From contig NZ_QDKQ01000030.1 in assembly GCF_003116815.1 (NCBI RefSeq), positions 1 to 50,834 of the forward strand: DNA of 50,834 nt, read 5' to 3'. Source of the stretch: Caulobacter endophyticus. Its GTDB lineage: Bacteria > Pseudomonadota > Alphaproteobacteria > Caulobacterales > Caulobacteraceae. Every line of letters begins with the position of its first letter. Position 1 is the stretch's first letter. Below, piece after piece: positions 1 through 8,582 of the stretch. The notes under the pieces are model-generated. The model searched no databases. It was not told where the DNA came from and saw nothing but the letters and a program-made list of their open reading frames with translations. Both the position numbers and the translations under genes were made by a program.

Positions 1-26
1 AGCCGCGCATTCTCATGCACGTTCAT
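1..26 (-). CDS. IS481 transposase, N-terminal fragment (continues outside window)
   Basis: Only the first eight or nine codons are present (MNVHENARL-type start), with the ATG complement at 24-26. They match the N-terminus of the complete transposase at 38390. Nothing indicates whether the rest of this copy is intact. Confidence 0.8.
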
Positions 27-111
27 CCGGGGCCTCCGGGCTAGAGTTTGGAGCTTCGCAACCCCAGCCTCTCAGCACCGCCCCGGGTGAACAACCTTCA
101 TAGCTTCGACA
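1..111 (-). mobile_element. IS481-family element, 5' end, cut by window edge
   Basis: Read on the minus strand, this is the terminal inverted repeat plus leader of the element that is complete at 38304-39323. It is nearly identical to that copy, with only a few substitutions and one indel. The outer end (111) reads TGTCGAAGCTATGAAGGTTG inward. It is followed at 112-117 by TCTAGC, which fits the NCTAGN target used by IS481 elements. The rest of the element lies left of the window. Confidence 0.9.
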
Positions 112-174
112 TCTAGCCTGCCTCGCCTGCCGCCCCTAGAAGCGGACTCGCCGTTTTCGTGGGGACCTTGAGAC

Positions 175-1947
175 ATGCGCCGCCGCACCTTCTTCGCCGC
201 CCTGCCCGCCGCCGCCTTCGCGGGGCAGGCCCTGGCGCAATCGCAGATCCTCACCGGCCCCAATCCGAACCGCAAGCGCCCCGACGTCCATGGCGGCGAC
301 CGGGTGGACGGCGCCACCTTCGCCTCGCGCTCGGCCGCCTGGGGGATTCACGGCGCCGCCGCCACCGCCCACCCGCTGGCGACCCAGGCCGCCATCGCCG
401 TGCTCAAGAAGGGCGGCTCGGCGGCCGACGCAGCGGTAGCGGCCAACGCCATGCTGGGCCTGTGCGAGCCGATCGCCTGCGGCATCGGCGGCGACGCCTA
501 CGTTCTGCTCTGGGACCCCAAGACCCGCAAGGTGGTGGGCCTGAACGGCTCGGGCCGCTCGCCCAAGGGCCTGTCGCTGGAGACCGTCCGTGGCCGCGCC
601 AAGGACGGCAAGATCCCCTCCTACGGCGCGATCAGCGTCAGCGTGCCCGGCGCCGTCGACGCCTGGCGCGCCCTGCACGAGCGTTACGGCAAGCTGAAGT
701 GGGCCGAGCTGTTCGAACCGGCGATCGCCACGGCGCAGGAAGGCCACCCGATCACCCAGAACGTCGCCTTCTACCTGGCCGGCAGCCATCGCCGCTTCAC
801 CAATCCGGCCTCCAGCATCGAAGAGGTCGAGAACTTCAAGACGGTCTGGGCCCCGAACGGCAAGACCCCCGCCGAGGGCGAGATCTTCAGGAACCCGGCC
901 CTGGCCCGCACCTATCGCCTGATCGCCCAGGGCGGCGGTCGGGCCTTCTACGAGGGCGAGATCGCCGAAACGATCGAGGCCTATTTCAAGCGCATCGGCG
1001 GCTGGATGACCAAGGCCGACCTGGCCGCCCACCGCTCGGTCTGGACCACCGTGCACACCACCGGCTACCGCGGCGTCGACGTCCACGCCCTGGGCGACAA
1101 CACGCAGGGTCTGGCCACCTTGCAGATGCTCAACATCCTCGAGCAGTTCGACGTGGCGGGCATGGGCTTTCAGTCGGCCCAGGCGATCCACCACGCCGTC
1201 GAGGCCAAGCGTCTTGCCTATGAGGACCGCGCCCGCTTCTACGCCGACCAGGACTTCTACAAGTCGCCGATCGAGTGGCTGATCTCCAAGGACTACGCCA
1301 AGGAGCGCGCCAAGCTGATCCGTCCGGACAAGATCTGGACGCCAAGCTATCCGGGCACGGCGCCCAGCAAGGGCGACACCACCTATTTCACCACCGCCGA
1401 CAAGGACGGGATGATGGTGTCGATCATCCAGTCGAACTATCGCGGCATGGGCTCGGGCCTGATGGCCGACGGCCTGGGCTTCATGTTCCAGGACCGGGGC
1501 GAGCTCTTCGCCCTGACCGACGGCCATCCCAATGTCTACGCTCCCGGCAAGCGGCCCTTCCAGACGATCATCCCGGGCTTCGCCACTCGCCAGGGCGAGC
1601 CGTGGCTGAGCTTCGGGGTCATGGGCGGTGACATGCAGCCCCAGGGCCAGACCCAGATCATCAGCAACATGGTCGACTTCGGCCTGGGCGTGCAGGAAGC
1701 CGGCGACGCGCCGCGCTGGCACCACGGCGGCTCGCCCGAACCCACCGGCATCGCCGCCGAGGACGTCGCCGCGCTCGACCTGGAAAGCGGCGTCCCGGCC
1801 GCCACCCGCAAGGCGCTGGAGGCCATCGGTTGGACCCTGAAGACCGACGCCGGCGGCTACGGCGGCTACCAGGCCATCGAACGCTGGCCGGGACGCTACG
1901 CGGCGGCGACCGAGATGCGCAAGGACGGGGTGGCGCTGGGGTATTGA
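175..1947 (+). CDS. ggt: Gamma-glutamyltransferase family protein, exported
   Basis: An Ntn-hydrolase of the gamma-glutamyltransferase family (590 aa), which transfers or hydrolyses the gamma-glutamyl group of glutathione and related compounds. The N-terminus (MRRRTFFAALPAAAFAGQALA) is an export signal with an arginine cluster, so a periplasmic location is likely. The precursor should autocleave before the Thr nucleophile. The family motif D-T-T-Y-F is at residues 401-405, making Thr402 the predicted nucleophile. Downstream, SNYRGMGSG and the conserved MGGDMQPQGQ segment are both present, so the large and small subunit parts look complete. Family members include cephalosporin and other gamma-glutamyl acylases, so the substrate cannot be read from sequence. 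The gene stands alone, between an IS end 58 bp upstream and a gene-free repeat region downstream. Confidence 0.88.
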   Translation: MRRRTFFAALPAAAFAGQALAQSQILTGPNPNRKRPDVHGGDRVDGATFASRSAAWGIHGAAATAHPLATQAAIAVLKKGGSAADAAVAANAMLGLCEPIACGIGGDAYVLLWDPKTRKVVGLNGSGRSPKGLSLETVRGRAKDGKIPSYGAISVSVPGAVDAWRALHERYGKLKWAELFEPAIATAQEGHPITQNVAFYLAGSHRRFTNPASSIEEVENFKTVWAPNGKTPAEGEIFRNPALARTYRLIAQGGGRAFYEGEIAETIEAYFKRIGGWMTKADLAAHRSVWTTVHTTGYRGVDVHALGDNTQGLATLQMLNILEQFDVAGMGFQSAQAIHHAVEAKRLAYEDRARFYADQDFYKSPIEWLISKDYAKERAKLIRPDKIWTPSYPGTAPSKGDTTYFTTADKDGMMVSIIQSNYRGMGSGLMADGLGFMFQDRGELFALTDGHPNVYAPGKRPFQTIIPGFATRQGEPWLSFGVMGGDMQPQGQTQIISNMVDFGLGVQEAGDAPRWHHGGSPEPTGIAAEDVAALDLESGVPAATRKALEAIGWTLKTDAGGYGGYQAIERWPGRYAAATEMRKDGVALGY

Positions 1948-1972
1948 GCAAGCTGCGTCGGACCTCAATGGA

Positions 1973-2240
1973 ACCTCCCCCTCTGGGGGAGGCGATCGCG
2001 CAGCGATCGGTGGGGGGAGTTGGTGAGATCCTTCCGGCGCCTCGAAAGCTGAAAGCGCCCCCCACCGGCCTGCGGCCGCCTCCCCCACGAGGGGAGGCGC
2101 CCCCGATGCTCCCCCTGAAGGGGGAGCTGTCGCGGAGCGACTGAGGGGGAAGGGATTGCTGGCGTGGGGGAGCACTGATCTCATCAGGGACTTCCCCCTC
2201 CGGCCCTCCGGGCCACCTCCCCCTTCGGGGGGAGGATCTT
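1973..2240. repeat. Modular palindromic repeat cluster 1 (four units)
   Basis: Four copies of a roughly 45-50 bp unit lie at 1973-2025 (+), 2057-2096 (-), 2108-2152 (+) and 2191-2240 (-). Each unit has a hairpin with arms CCTCCCC/GGGGAGG, then a second short hairpin (for example CGATCGCGCAGCGATCG or GGCCCTCCGGGCC), then a G-rich end (GGTGGGG or GGAGGGG). Units alternate in orientation, so neighbours can also pair with each other. The cluster lies downstream of the ggt gene and could act as a terminator or RNA stabiliser; that role is inference. Confidence 0.75.
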
Positions 2241-2292
2241 GGGCGCACGGCTTCTCAGCCTCTCGCGCGATTGCGCAGAGCTTGTGGAGAGG

Positions 2293-2366
2293 GCGCGGGG
2301 CGTCCGGGCTTCGCCCGGATGTGTGAGTTCTAAGTACCGTTTCGACGAAGCATAGACGCCCCGCGC
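2293..2366. ncRNA. Candidate structured RNA or hairpin element
   Basis: A perfect 12-bp outer stem pairs GCGCGGGGCGTC (2293-2304) with GACGCCCCGCGC (2355-2366). Inside it are a hairpin CGGGC-TTC-GCCCG (2305-2317) and a small CGT-TTCG-ACG hairpin (near 2338-2347), giving a three-way-junction fold in about 74 nt. No known RNA family was recognised. It lies in the longest gene-free stretch of the window, and the strand cannot be assigned with confidence. Confidence 0.3.
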
Positions 2367-2769
2367 GATCGTTTGTCCTCAGGCCGGGGCGCGCGGGCCT
2401 CTTCCGCCCTGTGCCCCTTCCCCATGCAATGCGCCCCGTTTCTTGACGGCCAGGCGTGCATGGCGGCGCGAACCCTTGGACGGGCGGGAGCCTAGTCAGG
2501 CAAGCTCCCGATGGATGGGTTTACGTCCCCCATCCTCATTTAAGCCATCAGGCCCGGCTCACGCCGCTCCTTCAGCCCCGCTCGATCGCATCCACGTCGC
2601 CGCTTCGGGCCGGATCCTTGCGCCCTCTCCCTGCGACGGGACCCAATGATTATGCGGCGGGTTTCAGCGCGTCTGATCCAGGCGCATGAGAAAGTTGCAA
2701 GCGGTTGATCGCGTTCAGGTCTTTTCGCCGAACGCCGGGGATACGCGCTGCTCTATCCCCTTAACCAGG
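2367..2769. other. Gene-free stretch with two adjacent hairpins
   Basis: No convincing coding region was seen here; short open frames lack ribosome-binding sites and family motifs. Two consecutive hairpins occur at 2486-2509 (GGGAGC/GCTCCC) and 2514-2534 (GATGGG/CCCATC). A TTGACGG, the -35 form typical of Caulobacter housekeeping promoters, is at 2443-2449 but has no clear -10 partner. A short untranslated RNA is possible but not shown. Confidence 0.25.
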
Positions 2770-2979
2770 AACCTCCCCCTGTGGGGGAGGCGATCGCGAA
2801 GCGATCGGTGGGGGGAGTTGGTGCGGGATCGGCCAATTCCGCGGAAGCTGACAACTTCCCCCCACCGGCCTTCGGCCGCCTCCCCCACGGGGGGAGGTTC
2901 CTCGTGGTCGGCCCGGCCCCAGTAGACCCTTCCCCCTCCGGCCCTTCGGGCCACCTCCCCCTTCAGGGGGAGGATCTTG
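2770..2979. repeat. Modular palindromic repeat cluster 2 (three units)
   Basis: Three further units of the family seen at 1973-2240: 2770-2821 (+), 2855-2901 (-) and 2929-2979 (-). The first two form a large inverted repeat, with CCTCCCCCTGTGGGGGAGG facing its complement. Confidence 0.75.
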
Positions 2980-3039
2980 GGAAGCGGCACAAGAATTGCG
3001 GCCTGAATCCGGCAGAAACGGCGCCATTCCGGGTCGATA

Positions 3040-3064
3040 GGAACCACGTTCGAAACCTCCCGTT
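3040..3064 (+). promoter_or_regulatory. Sigma-T (EcfG-type) general stress promoter candidate
   Basis: GGAAC at 3040-3044 and CGTT at 3061-3064 are separated by exactly 16 nt. This matches the EcfG/sigma-T consensus GGAAC-N16-17-CGTT used by the alphaproteobacterial general stress response. Transcription would begin about 30 nt before the ATG at 3101, in front of a strong GAGGAGG ribosome-binding site. Confidence 0.65.
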
Positions 3065-3100
3065 ACTTATCCCGACAAGGATAAGCTGAGGAGGATCCAA

Positions 3101-3703
3101 ATGCCTGCCTTGAACCTCGATGGTCCTGAACCCGCGATCGCCAATGCGGGCGATGGTTCTGCACTGTTTCCGCAAGCTCCGGTCTATGCGCGCACCTCGA
3201 CGCGCAAGAAGAAGTCTTCGAGCAACCTGCCGCTGCTGATTGGCGCGCCGGTCGCCGTGGTCGCTGTCGGCGCCCTGGCCTGGGGGATCATGAGCAACCA
3301 GGCCCAGGCTCCGGCTTCGCAGGGCGAAAGCCTGCAGGTGGCCGAGGCCGCTCCCGTGGCCACGCCGGCTCCGGCGCCGACCCCGGCCCCGATGCCTGAA
3401 CCGGCGGCCATGACGCCCGCCGCCACGCCGGCTCCCGCTCCGGCCGCGCGCACCCAGGTCGCTCGCGCCGAACCGCGCCCCGCCGCTCGCCGCGCCGCCC
3501 GTCCGGCCCCGGTGGAAAGCGCCCCGTCGGCCGAAGAGGCGTCGAGCAACGTCAGCGCCACCGTTCCGGCCCCGACGCCCGCCCCGGCGCCCGCCGCGCC
3601 TACCGCGATCGTCGCCGAACCGGCCCCTCTGGCGGTCCCGGCCCCGACGCCGGCGCCCGCTCCGGTTCCGGTCGTGCCCGTGACGCCCAACACGCCCCAG
3701 TAA
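3101..3703 (+). CDS. Membrane-anchored Pro/Ala-rich protein, probably stress-induced
   Basis: A 200-residue protein with a basic stretch (STRKKKSSSN) and then one hydrophobic helix at about residues 47-65 (LLIGAPVAVVAVGALAWGI). The rest is low-complexity Pro/Ala sequence (repeats of APAPTPAP type) with a few Arg-rich patches. This suggests a single-pass inner-membrane protein with an extended periplasmic tail, as in spacer regions of TonB-like proteins, but no TonB C-terminal domain is present. The start is supported by GAGGAGG seven nt upstream. A perfect sigma-T-type promoter lies just before it and a strong terminator follows, so it appears to be a one-gene stress transcript. Function is unknown. 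Confidence 0.75.
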   Translation: MPALNLDGPEPAIANAGDGSALFPQAPVYARTSTRKKKSSSNLPLLIGAPVAVVAVGALAWGIMSNQAQAPASQGESLQVAEAAPVATPAPAPTPAPMPEPAAMTPAATPAPAPAARTQVARAEPRPAARRAARPAPVESAPSAEEASSNVSATVPAPTPAPAPAAPTAIVAEPAPLAVPAPTPAPAPVPVVPVTPNTPQ

Positions 3704-3734
3704 AGACCGGCCAATAAGGGCCTGGAATGACGAA

Positions 3735-3766
3735 GGGCGGCTCCATCGCTGGAGCCGCCCTTTTTT
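3735..3766 (+). terminator. Rho-independent terminator
   Basis: A perfect 11-bp stem (GGGCGGCTCCA / TGGAGCCGCCC) with loop TCGC is followed by six T. It ends the transcript of the gene at 3101-3703 and separates it from the convergent gatA. Confidence 0.92.
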
Positions 3767-3788
3767 CTGGGTTCTAGCCGAAGCTAGT

Positions 3789-5261
3789 TCACCACCACTT
3801 GTCGGCCTTGGCCGTGAAGCCGGCGGCCTTTTCGATGGCGCCGGCCACCGAGAACACCGTGCCCTCGTCCAGCGGCTTGCCGATGATCTGCAGACCCAGC
3901 GGCAGGCCGTTGGCGTCGAGGCCGGCCGGCAGGGACAGGCCCGGCAGGCCCGCCAGGTTGGTCGTCACCGTGAAGACGTCGTTCAGGTACATGGCGATCG
4001 GGTCGCTCGAATTCTCGCCCAGGCCGAACGCCGCCGAGGGCGCGGTCGGGGTGAGGATCGCATCGACCTTGGTCCAGGCGTTGTCGAAGTCCTCGGCGAT
4101 GCGGCGGCGCACCTTCAGGGCCTTCAGGTAATAGGCGTCGTAATAGCCGGCGCTGAGTACGTAGGTGCCGATCAGGATGCGACGCTTGACCTCGTCGCCG
4201 AAGCCGCTCGCGCGGGTGTTCTCGTAGATTTCGGCGAGGTTGGCGCCCTCTTCGCGCAGGCCGTAGCGCATGCCGTCATAGCGGGCGAGGTTCGACGAGG
4301 CTTCGGCGGGCGCGACGATGTAGTAGGCCGGCAGGGCGTACTTGGTGTGCGGCAGGCTGATCTCGACGATCTCGCAGCCGGCTTCCTTCAGCCAGGCGAC
4401 GCCGTCGTCCCACAGCTTCTGGATCTCGGCCGGCATGCCGTCGACGCGGTATTCCTTCGGCACGCCGATGCGCAGGCCCTTGACCGACTTGCCGACGAAC
4501 TGGGTGAAGTCCGGCGTGGCGACGTCGAGGCTGGTGGAGTCCTTCTCATCGTGGCCCGACATCGAGTTCAGCAGCAGGGCCGCGTCCTCGACGGTCTTGG
4601 CGATCGGGCCGGCCTGGTCCAGCGAACTGGCGAAGGCGACGACGCCCCAGCGCGAGCAGCGGCCATAGGTCGGCTTGATGCCGACGGTGCCGGTGAAGGC
4701 GGCCGGCTGTCGGATCGAGCCGCCGGTGTCGGTGGCGGTGGCGCCCAGGCACAGGTCGGCGGCGACGGCCGCGGCGCTGCCGCCCGAGCTGCCGCCCGGG
4801 GTCAGGGCCTTGTTGCTGTCCTTGGCGCGCCAGGGATTGGTGACCGGGCCGAAGTAGCTGGTCTCGTTCGACGAGCCCATCGCGAACTGGTCGAGGTTCA
4901 GCTTGCCCAGCATCACCGCGCCGTCACGCCACAGGTTCGACGTCACGGTCGACTCATAGGCCGGGACGAAGTTTTCCAGGATCTTCGAGCAGGCCGTGGT
5001 GCGCACGCCCTTGGTGCAGAAGAGGTCCTTCACGCCCAGCGGCGCGCCGTCTAGCGGGCCGGCCTCGCCCTTGGCGCGGCGCTCGTCCGAGGCGGCGGCC
5101 ATCTCCAGCGCCTGCTCCGGGGTCTCCAGGATATAGGCGTTGAGGCCGCGCGCGCCTTCGATGGCGTCGATGTGGGCGCGGGTCAGTTCGACCGAGGTGA
5201 AGTCCTTGGCGGCCAGGCCGTCGATGGCGCCCTTCAGGGTGAGCTTGGTAAGGGCGCTCAT
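3789..5261 (-). CDS. gatA: Asp-tRNA(Asn)/Glu-tRNA(Gln) amidotransferase subunit A
   Basis: Amidase subunit (490 aa) of the GatCAB complex, which converts mischarged Glu-tRNA-Gln or Asp-tRNA-Asn to the amide form using glutamine. The amidase signature is clear: [10 protein letters not shown] carries the catalytic Lys, and [15 protein letters not shown] and [11 protein letters not shown] carry the Ser-cisSer-Lys triad. The start chosen ([13 protein letters not shown]) overlaps the gatC stop by one base (TAATG on the coding strand), so the two are translationally coupled. A longer reading upstream would merely run through gatC in another frame. gatB is not adjacent in this window. Confidence 0.96.
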   Translation of the reverse strand: MSALTKLTLKGAIDGLAAKDFTSVELTRAHIDAIEGARGLNAYILETPEQALEMAAASDERRAKGEAGPLDGAPLGVKDLFCTKGVRTTACSKILENFVPAYESTVTSNLWRDGAVMLGKLNLDQFAMGSSNETSYFGPVTNPWRAKDSNKALTPGGSSGGSAAAVAADLCLGATATDTGGSIRQPAAFTGTVGIKPTYGRCSRWGVVAFASSLDQAGPIAKTVEDAALLLNSMSGHDEKDSTSLDVATPDFTQFVGKSVKGLRIGVPKEYRVDGMPAEIQKLWDDGVAWLKEAGCEIVEISLPHTKYALPAYYIVAPAEASSNLARYDGMRYGLREEGANLAEIYENTRASGFGDEVKRRILIGTYVLSAGYYDAYYLKALKVRRRIAEDFDNAWTKVDAILTPTAPSAAFGLGENSSDPIAMYLNDVFTVTTNLAGLPGLSLPAGLDANGLPLGLQIIGKPLDEGTVFSVAGAIEKAAGFTAKADKWW

Positions 5262-5548
5262 TATTCGACCACCTTGGGCACGACGAAGAAGTTGGAGACG
5301 GTCTTGGGCGCGTTGCCGGTCACGACCTGCGGTTCGCCGCCCATGGTGACGACGTCGTCGCGCAGCGGCAGGCCGGCGGCCACGACGCTGGTCAGCGGCT
5401 CGGCGCCGTCGGTGTCGACCTCGGCCAGCTGCTCGATCCACGTCATGATCCCGTTGAGCTCCTGGGCCAGAGCCTCGATGCGCTCTTCGGGTTCGGCGAT
5501 GCGGGCGAGCCGGGCGACCTTGCGGACGGTCGCGGCGTCGATGGCCAT
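5261..5548 (-). CDS. gatC: Asp-tRNA(Asn)/Glu-tRNA(Gln) amidotransferase subunit C
   Basis: Small scaffold subunit (95 aa) that holds GatA and GatB together. The N-terminus [17 protein letters not shown] and the C-terminal FFVVPKVVE are typical of the family. The start is set by GGAGAAGG four bases upstream of the ATG; a longer in-frame reading to 5737 would overlap the divergent ruvX and lacks family similarity. First gene of a gatC-gatA operon read leftwards. Confidence 0.95.
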   Translation of the reverse strand: MAIDAATVRKVARLARIAEPEERIEALAQELNGIMTWIEQLAEVDTDGAEPLTSVVAAGLPLRDDVVTMGGEPQVVTGNAPKTVSNFFVVPKVVE

Positions 5549-5699
5549 GGGGCCTTCTCCAAGCAGTAGTGTTGTTTGCCCGCGTTCACGGACAGTCGAG
5601 GGGTGGGTTACCCGCCTAGCCTTGTCTTTGACAAGCCCGACGGCTCGCGCGGCGGGCTTTTCCTCGCGCGAAGCGCCGCAAAGGCGTAGAAGCCGCGCC

Positions 5700-6182
5700 A
5701 TGCCCGTTCTCGACATCGAACAATTCGCCGCCGCCATTCCCGACTACAAGCCCGTCATCGGCCTGGATCCGGGCGAGAAGACCATCGGCGTGGCCGTGTC
5801 CGACGTGACGCTGACGGTCGCCAGCCCCCTGACAGTGATCCACAAGACCAAGTTCACCCAGGACGCCGCGGCTCTGTTCGACATCATCGACTACCGCAAG
5901 GTCGCCGGCATCGTCGTGGGCCTGCCGGTCAACATGGACGGCACCGAGGGCGTGCGCTGCCAGAGCAACCGGGCGCTCGCCCGCAACCTGCTGCGCCTGC
6001 GACCCGACCTCGTCATCACCTTCTGGGACGAACGCCTGTCGACGGCGGCGGTGACCCGCGTGCTGATCGACGAGCACGACGTCAACCGCAAGCGCCGCGG
6101 CGAGGTGGTGGACAAGATGGCGGCCGGCTGGATCCTGCAGGGCGCGCTGGAGCGGATGCGGGGGATCAGGGGGGAGCCGTAG
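5700..6182 (+). CDS. ruvX: YqgF/RuvX-type pre-16S rRNA nuclease / Holliday junction resolvase-like protein
   Basis: RNase H-fold protein (160 aa) of the YqgF family, implicated in 16S rRNA 5'-end maturation and annotated historically as a putative Holliday junction resolvase. The first-strand motif GLDPGEKTIGVAVSD carries the metal-binding Asp. GIVVGLPVNMDGTEG and WDERLST, the other two conserved blocks, follow in the right order. The ATG at 5700 gives the usual family length; a reading extended to 5172 would overlap gatC and gatA on the other strand. It is followed 45 bp later by pyrB and may be co-transcribed with it. Confidence 0.92.
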   Translation: MPVLDIEQFAAAIPDYKPVIGLDPGEKTIGVAVSDVTLTVASPLTVIHKTKFTQDAAALFDIIDYRKVAGIVVGLPVNMDGTEGVRCQSNRALARNLLRLRPDLVITFWDERLSTAAVTRVLIDEHDVNRKRRGEVVDKMAAGWILQGALERMRGIRGEP

Positions 6183-6227
6183 GACTCTCCTTCCCTTCCC
6201 GCCCAAAGCCGCCTATGACGCGGGCTC

Positions 6228-7223
6228 ATGACGGCTTCAGCCCATGATCCGAGCGCGGCGATCGAGACGATCCGCAAGCGCCTCTTCTCGTTCCCCAAGC
6301 GCCATTTCCTGTCGGCGGGCGATCTCAACGCGCCACAGGCGGCCGACCTTCTGGACCTGGCCGACGCCTTCGTGGCGTTGAACCGGCAGACGTCCAAGTC
6401 CCTCGACCTGCTCAAGGGACGGACGCTGATGAACCTGTTCTTCGAGAACAGCACCCGCACCCAGAGCTCGTTCGAGCTGGCCGGCAAGCGGCTGGGCGCC
6501 GACGTCGTCAACATGAACCCCAAGACCTCGTCGGTGGCCAAGGGCGAGACCCTGATCGACACCGCCGTGACGCTGAACGCCATGCGGCCCGACCTGCTGG
6601 TCGTGCGCCACGCCTCGTCGGGCGCGGCGTCCCTGCTCAGCCAGAAGGTCAGCGGCAGCGTCGTCAACGCCGGCGACGGCCAGCACGAGCACCCGACCCA
6701 GGCGCTGCTCGACGCCCTCTCCATCCGGCGGGCTTTCGGCCGCGTCTCGGGCCTGACCGTGGCCATCTGCGGCGACGTGCTGCACAGCCGCGTCGCCCGC
6801 TCGAACGTTGCTTTGCTGCAGATCCTGGGCGCCAGCGTGCGCCTGGTGGGCCCGCCCACCCTGATGCCGGCCCAGGCCGAGCGCTGGGGCGTGACCGTGC
6901 ACCACGACATGAAGTCGGGCCTGGCCGGCGCCGACGTGGTGATGATGCTGCGCCTGCAGCTGGAGCGGATGCAGGGCGGCTTCGTGCCCTCGACCCGCGA
7001 ATATTTCCGCTTCTATGGCCTTGATCGCGAGAAGCTGTCGCGCGCCGCTCCGGGGGCCAGGGTCATGCATCCGGGCCCGATGAACCGGGGCGTGGAGATC
7101 GACAGCGACGTGGCCGACGATCCGGCCGTCAGCCTGATCCAGGACCAGGTCGAGATGGGCGTCGCCGCCCGCATGGCCGTGCTCGCCGCCCTCGCCCACC
7201 GTCTCGAGGAGGAAGGCCGATGA
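6228..7223 (+). CDS. pyrB: Aspartate carbamoyltransferase catalytic subunit
   Basis: Catalyses carbamoyl phosphate plus aspartate to carbamoyl aspartate, the committed step of pyrimidine synthesis, in the cytoplasm. The carbamoyl-phosphate loop [19 protein letters not shown] and the [12 protein letters not shown] motif are intact, and [11 protein letters not shown] near the C-terminus matches the family. At 331 aa it is of normal length. Its stop overlaps the start of the next gene (ATGA), the arrangement seen for pyrB with an inactive dihydroorotase partner in Pseudomonas-type class A enzymes. Confidence 0.96.
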   Translation: MTASAHDPSAAIETIRKRLFSFPKRHFLSAGDLNAPQAADLLDLADAFVALNRQTSKSLDLLKGRTLMNLFFENSTRTQSSFELAGKRLGADVVNMNPKTSSVAKGETLIDTAVTLNAMRPDLLVVRHASSGAASLLSQKVSGSVVNAGDGQHEHPTQALLDALSIRRAFGRVSGLTVAICGDVLHSRVARSNVALLQILGASVRLVGPPTLMPAQAERWGVTVHHDMKSGLAGADVVMMLRLQLERMQGGFVPSTREYFRFYGLDREKLSRAAPGARVMHPGPMNRGVEIDSDVADDPAVSLIQDQVEMGVAARMAVLAALAHRLEEEGR

Positions 7224-8521
7224 CCGCGCCCCAGCCGCTCGCCTTCGTCAACGCGCGCCTGGTCGATCCCGAGAGCGGCTATGACGGCCCCGGCGGCGTC
7301 ATCGTTTCCGAAGGCGTCATTGCCGACGTGGCCAAGGGCCGCGAGTTCGGCAAGCTCAGCAAGGGCGTGCGAGTCGTCGACTGCGGCGGCGCCATGCTGG
7401 CCCCGGGCCTGATCGACCTGCGGGTCAAGACCGGCGAGCCGGGCGCGGAGACCAAGGAAACCCTGGCCAGCGCCGCCCGCGCGGCCGCGGCCGGCGGCGT
7501 CACCAGCTTCGTCGTCCAGCCCGACACCGATCCGGCGGTCGATGATCCCAGCACCGTCGACTTCCTGCTGCGCCGCGCGCGCGACATCGACGCCGCCCGC
7601 ATCCTCTGCGCCGGCGCGGCCACCAAGGGCCTGCGCGGCGAGGAGATGGCCGAGATCGGCCTGATGCGCGAGGCCGGCTGCGTCTATGTCACCGACGCCG
7701 ACAAGCCGATCGCCGACAGCAAGGTGTTCCAGCGCCTGCTCTCCTACGCCAAGGGCTTCGACACCATCCTGGCCCACCGCCCGCTCGACCCGTGGCTGGC
7801 CAAGGGCGGCGCGGCCACCGGCGGCGAGTTCGCCGCGCGGATGGGCCTGCCGTCGATCTCGCCGATGGCCGAGCGGATCATGCTGGAGCGCGACGTCGCC
7901 CTGCTGGAAGCCACGGGGGGGCGCCTGCTGGTCGACCAGCTGACCAGCGCCCAGGCGCTGGAGACGCTGGGCCGGGCCAAGAAGAAGGGCCTGCGGATCC
8001 ACGCCAGCGTGTCGATCAACCACCTGTGCTTCAACGAGCTGGACATCGGCGACTACCGCAGCTTCGCCAAGCTGACCCCGCCCCTGCGCGGCGAGGATGA
8101 TCGACAGGCCCTTATCGAGGCGCTCGCCGACGGCCTGATCGACATCGTCGTCAGCGCCCACGCCCCGGCCCCGGCCGAGGACAAGCGCCTGCCGTTCGAC
8201 CAGGCAGCGCCCGGCGCCGTCGGCCTGGAAACGCTGCTGCCGGCGCTGCTGGGCCTCTATCACGACGAGCGCCTGCCGCTGATCGACCTGATCCGCGCCG
8301 TCACCCTGGCGCCGGCGTCCCTGCTTGGCCTGCAGACCGGCCGCATCGCGCCCGGCGCCCCGGCCGACCTCGTTCTGTGCGACCTGGACGCGCCGATCAT
8401 CGTCGATGCGGCCCGCCTGCTGTCGAAGTCGAAGAACTCGCCGTTCGACGGCCGCAGGCTGCAGGGCCAGGTGCTGATGACGGTGGTCGACGGCCGCGTG
8501 GTGCACCGCGCCGAGGGGTGA
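7220..8521 (+). CDS. Dihydroorotase-like protein, catalytic residues lost (PyrC'-type partner of PyrB)
   Basis: A 433-residue amidohydrolase-fold protein aligned throughout with dihydroorotase. The zinc-binding D-x-H-x-H-x-R-x-P-G is here [10 protein letters not shown] (residues 66-75), so both His and the Arg are replaced. The catalytic TDHAPH block is SAHAPA, which lacks the Asp and the final His. VVQPDTDP stands where MPNT is expected. It should therefore be inactive. By analogy with the Pseudomonas pyrBC' operon it probably has a structural role in an aspartate carbamoyltransferase complex. Its start overlaps the pyrB stop (ATGA), which fits a 1:1 partner. A true pyrC must be encoded elsewhere. 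Confidence 0.88.
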   Translation: MTAPQPLAFVNARLVDPESGYDGPGGVIVSEGVIADVAKGREFGKLSKGVRVVDCGGAMLAPGLIDLRVKTGEPGAETKETLASAARAAAAGGVTSFVVQPDTDPAVDDPSTVDFLLRRARDIDAARILCAGAATKGLRGEEMAEIGLMREAGCVYVTDADKPIADSKVFQRLLSYAKGFDTILAHRPLDPWLAKGGAATGGEFAARMGLPSISPMAERIMLERDVALLEATGGRLLVDQLTSAQALETLGRAKKKGLRIHASVSINHLCFNELDIGDYRSFAKLTPPLRGEDDRQALIEALADGLIDIVVSAHAPAPAEDKRLPFDQAAPGAVGLETLLPALLGLYHDERLPLIDLIRAVTLAPASLLGLQTGRIAPGAPADLVLCDLDAPIIVDAARLLSKSKNSPFDGRRLQGQVLMTVVDGRVVHRAEG

Positions 8522-8582
8522 GACGCCCCTGGATCGCGAGATCGAGACCGCATAGGTTGCCGGAAGTAACGGGGCAACACTC

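Noticed and set aside
136..2184. Long open frame on the minus strand over ggt (682 codons)
   Set aside because: Opposite-strand shadow of the gamma-glutamyltransferase gene in GC-rich DNA; the translated sequence is low-complexity and has no family motifs.
2443..2689. Two overlapping short frames in the gene-free stretch
   Set aside because: No ribosome-binding site, no family match, and they overlap two RNA-like hairpins.
1973..2979. A CRISPR array
   Set aside because: The repeats are palindromic units in alternating orientation with irregular spacing, not direct repeats with unique spacers of constant length, and no cas genes are present.
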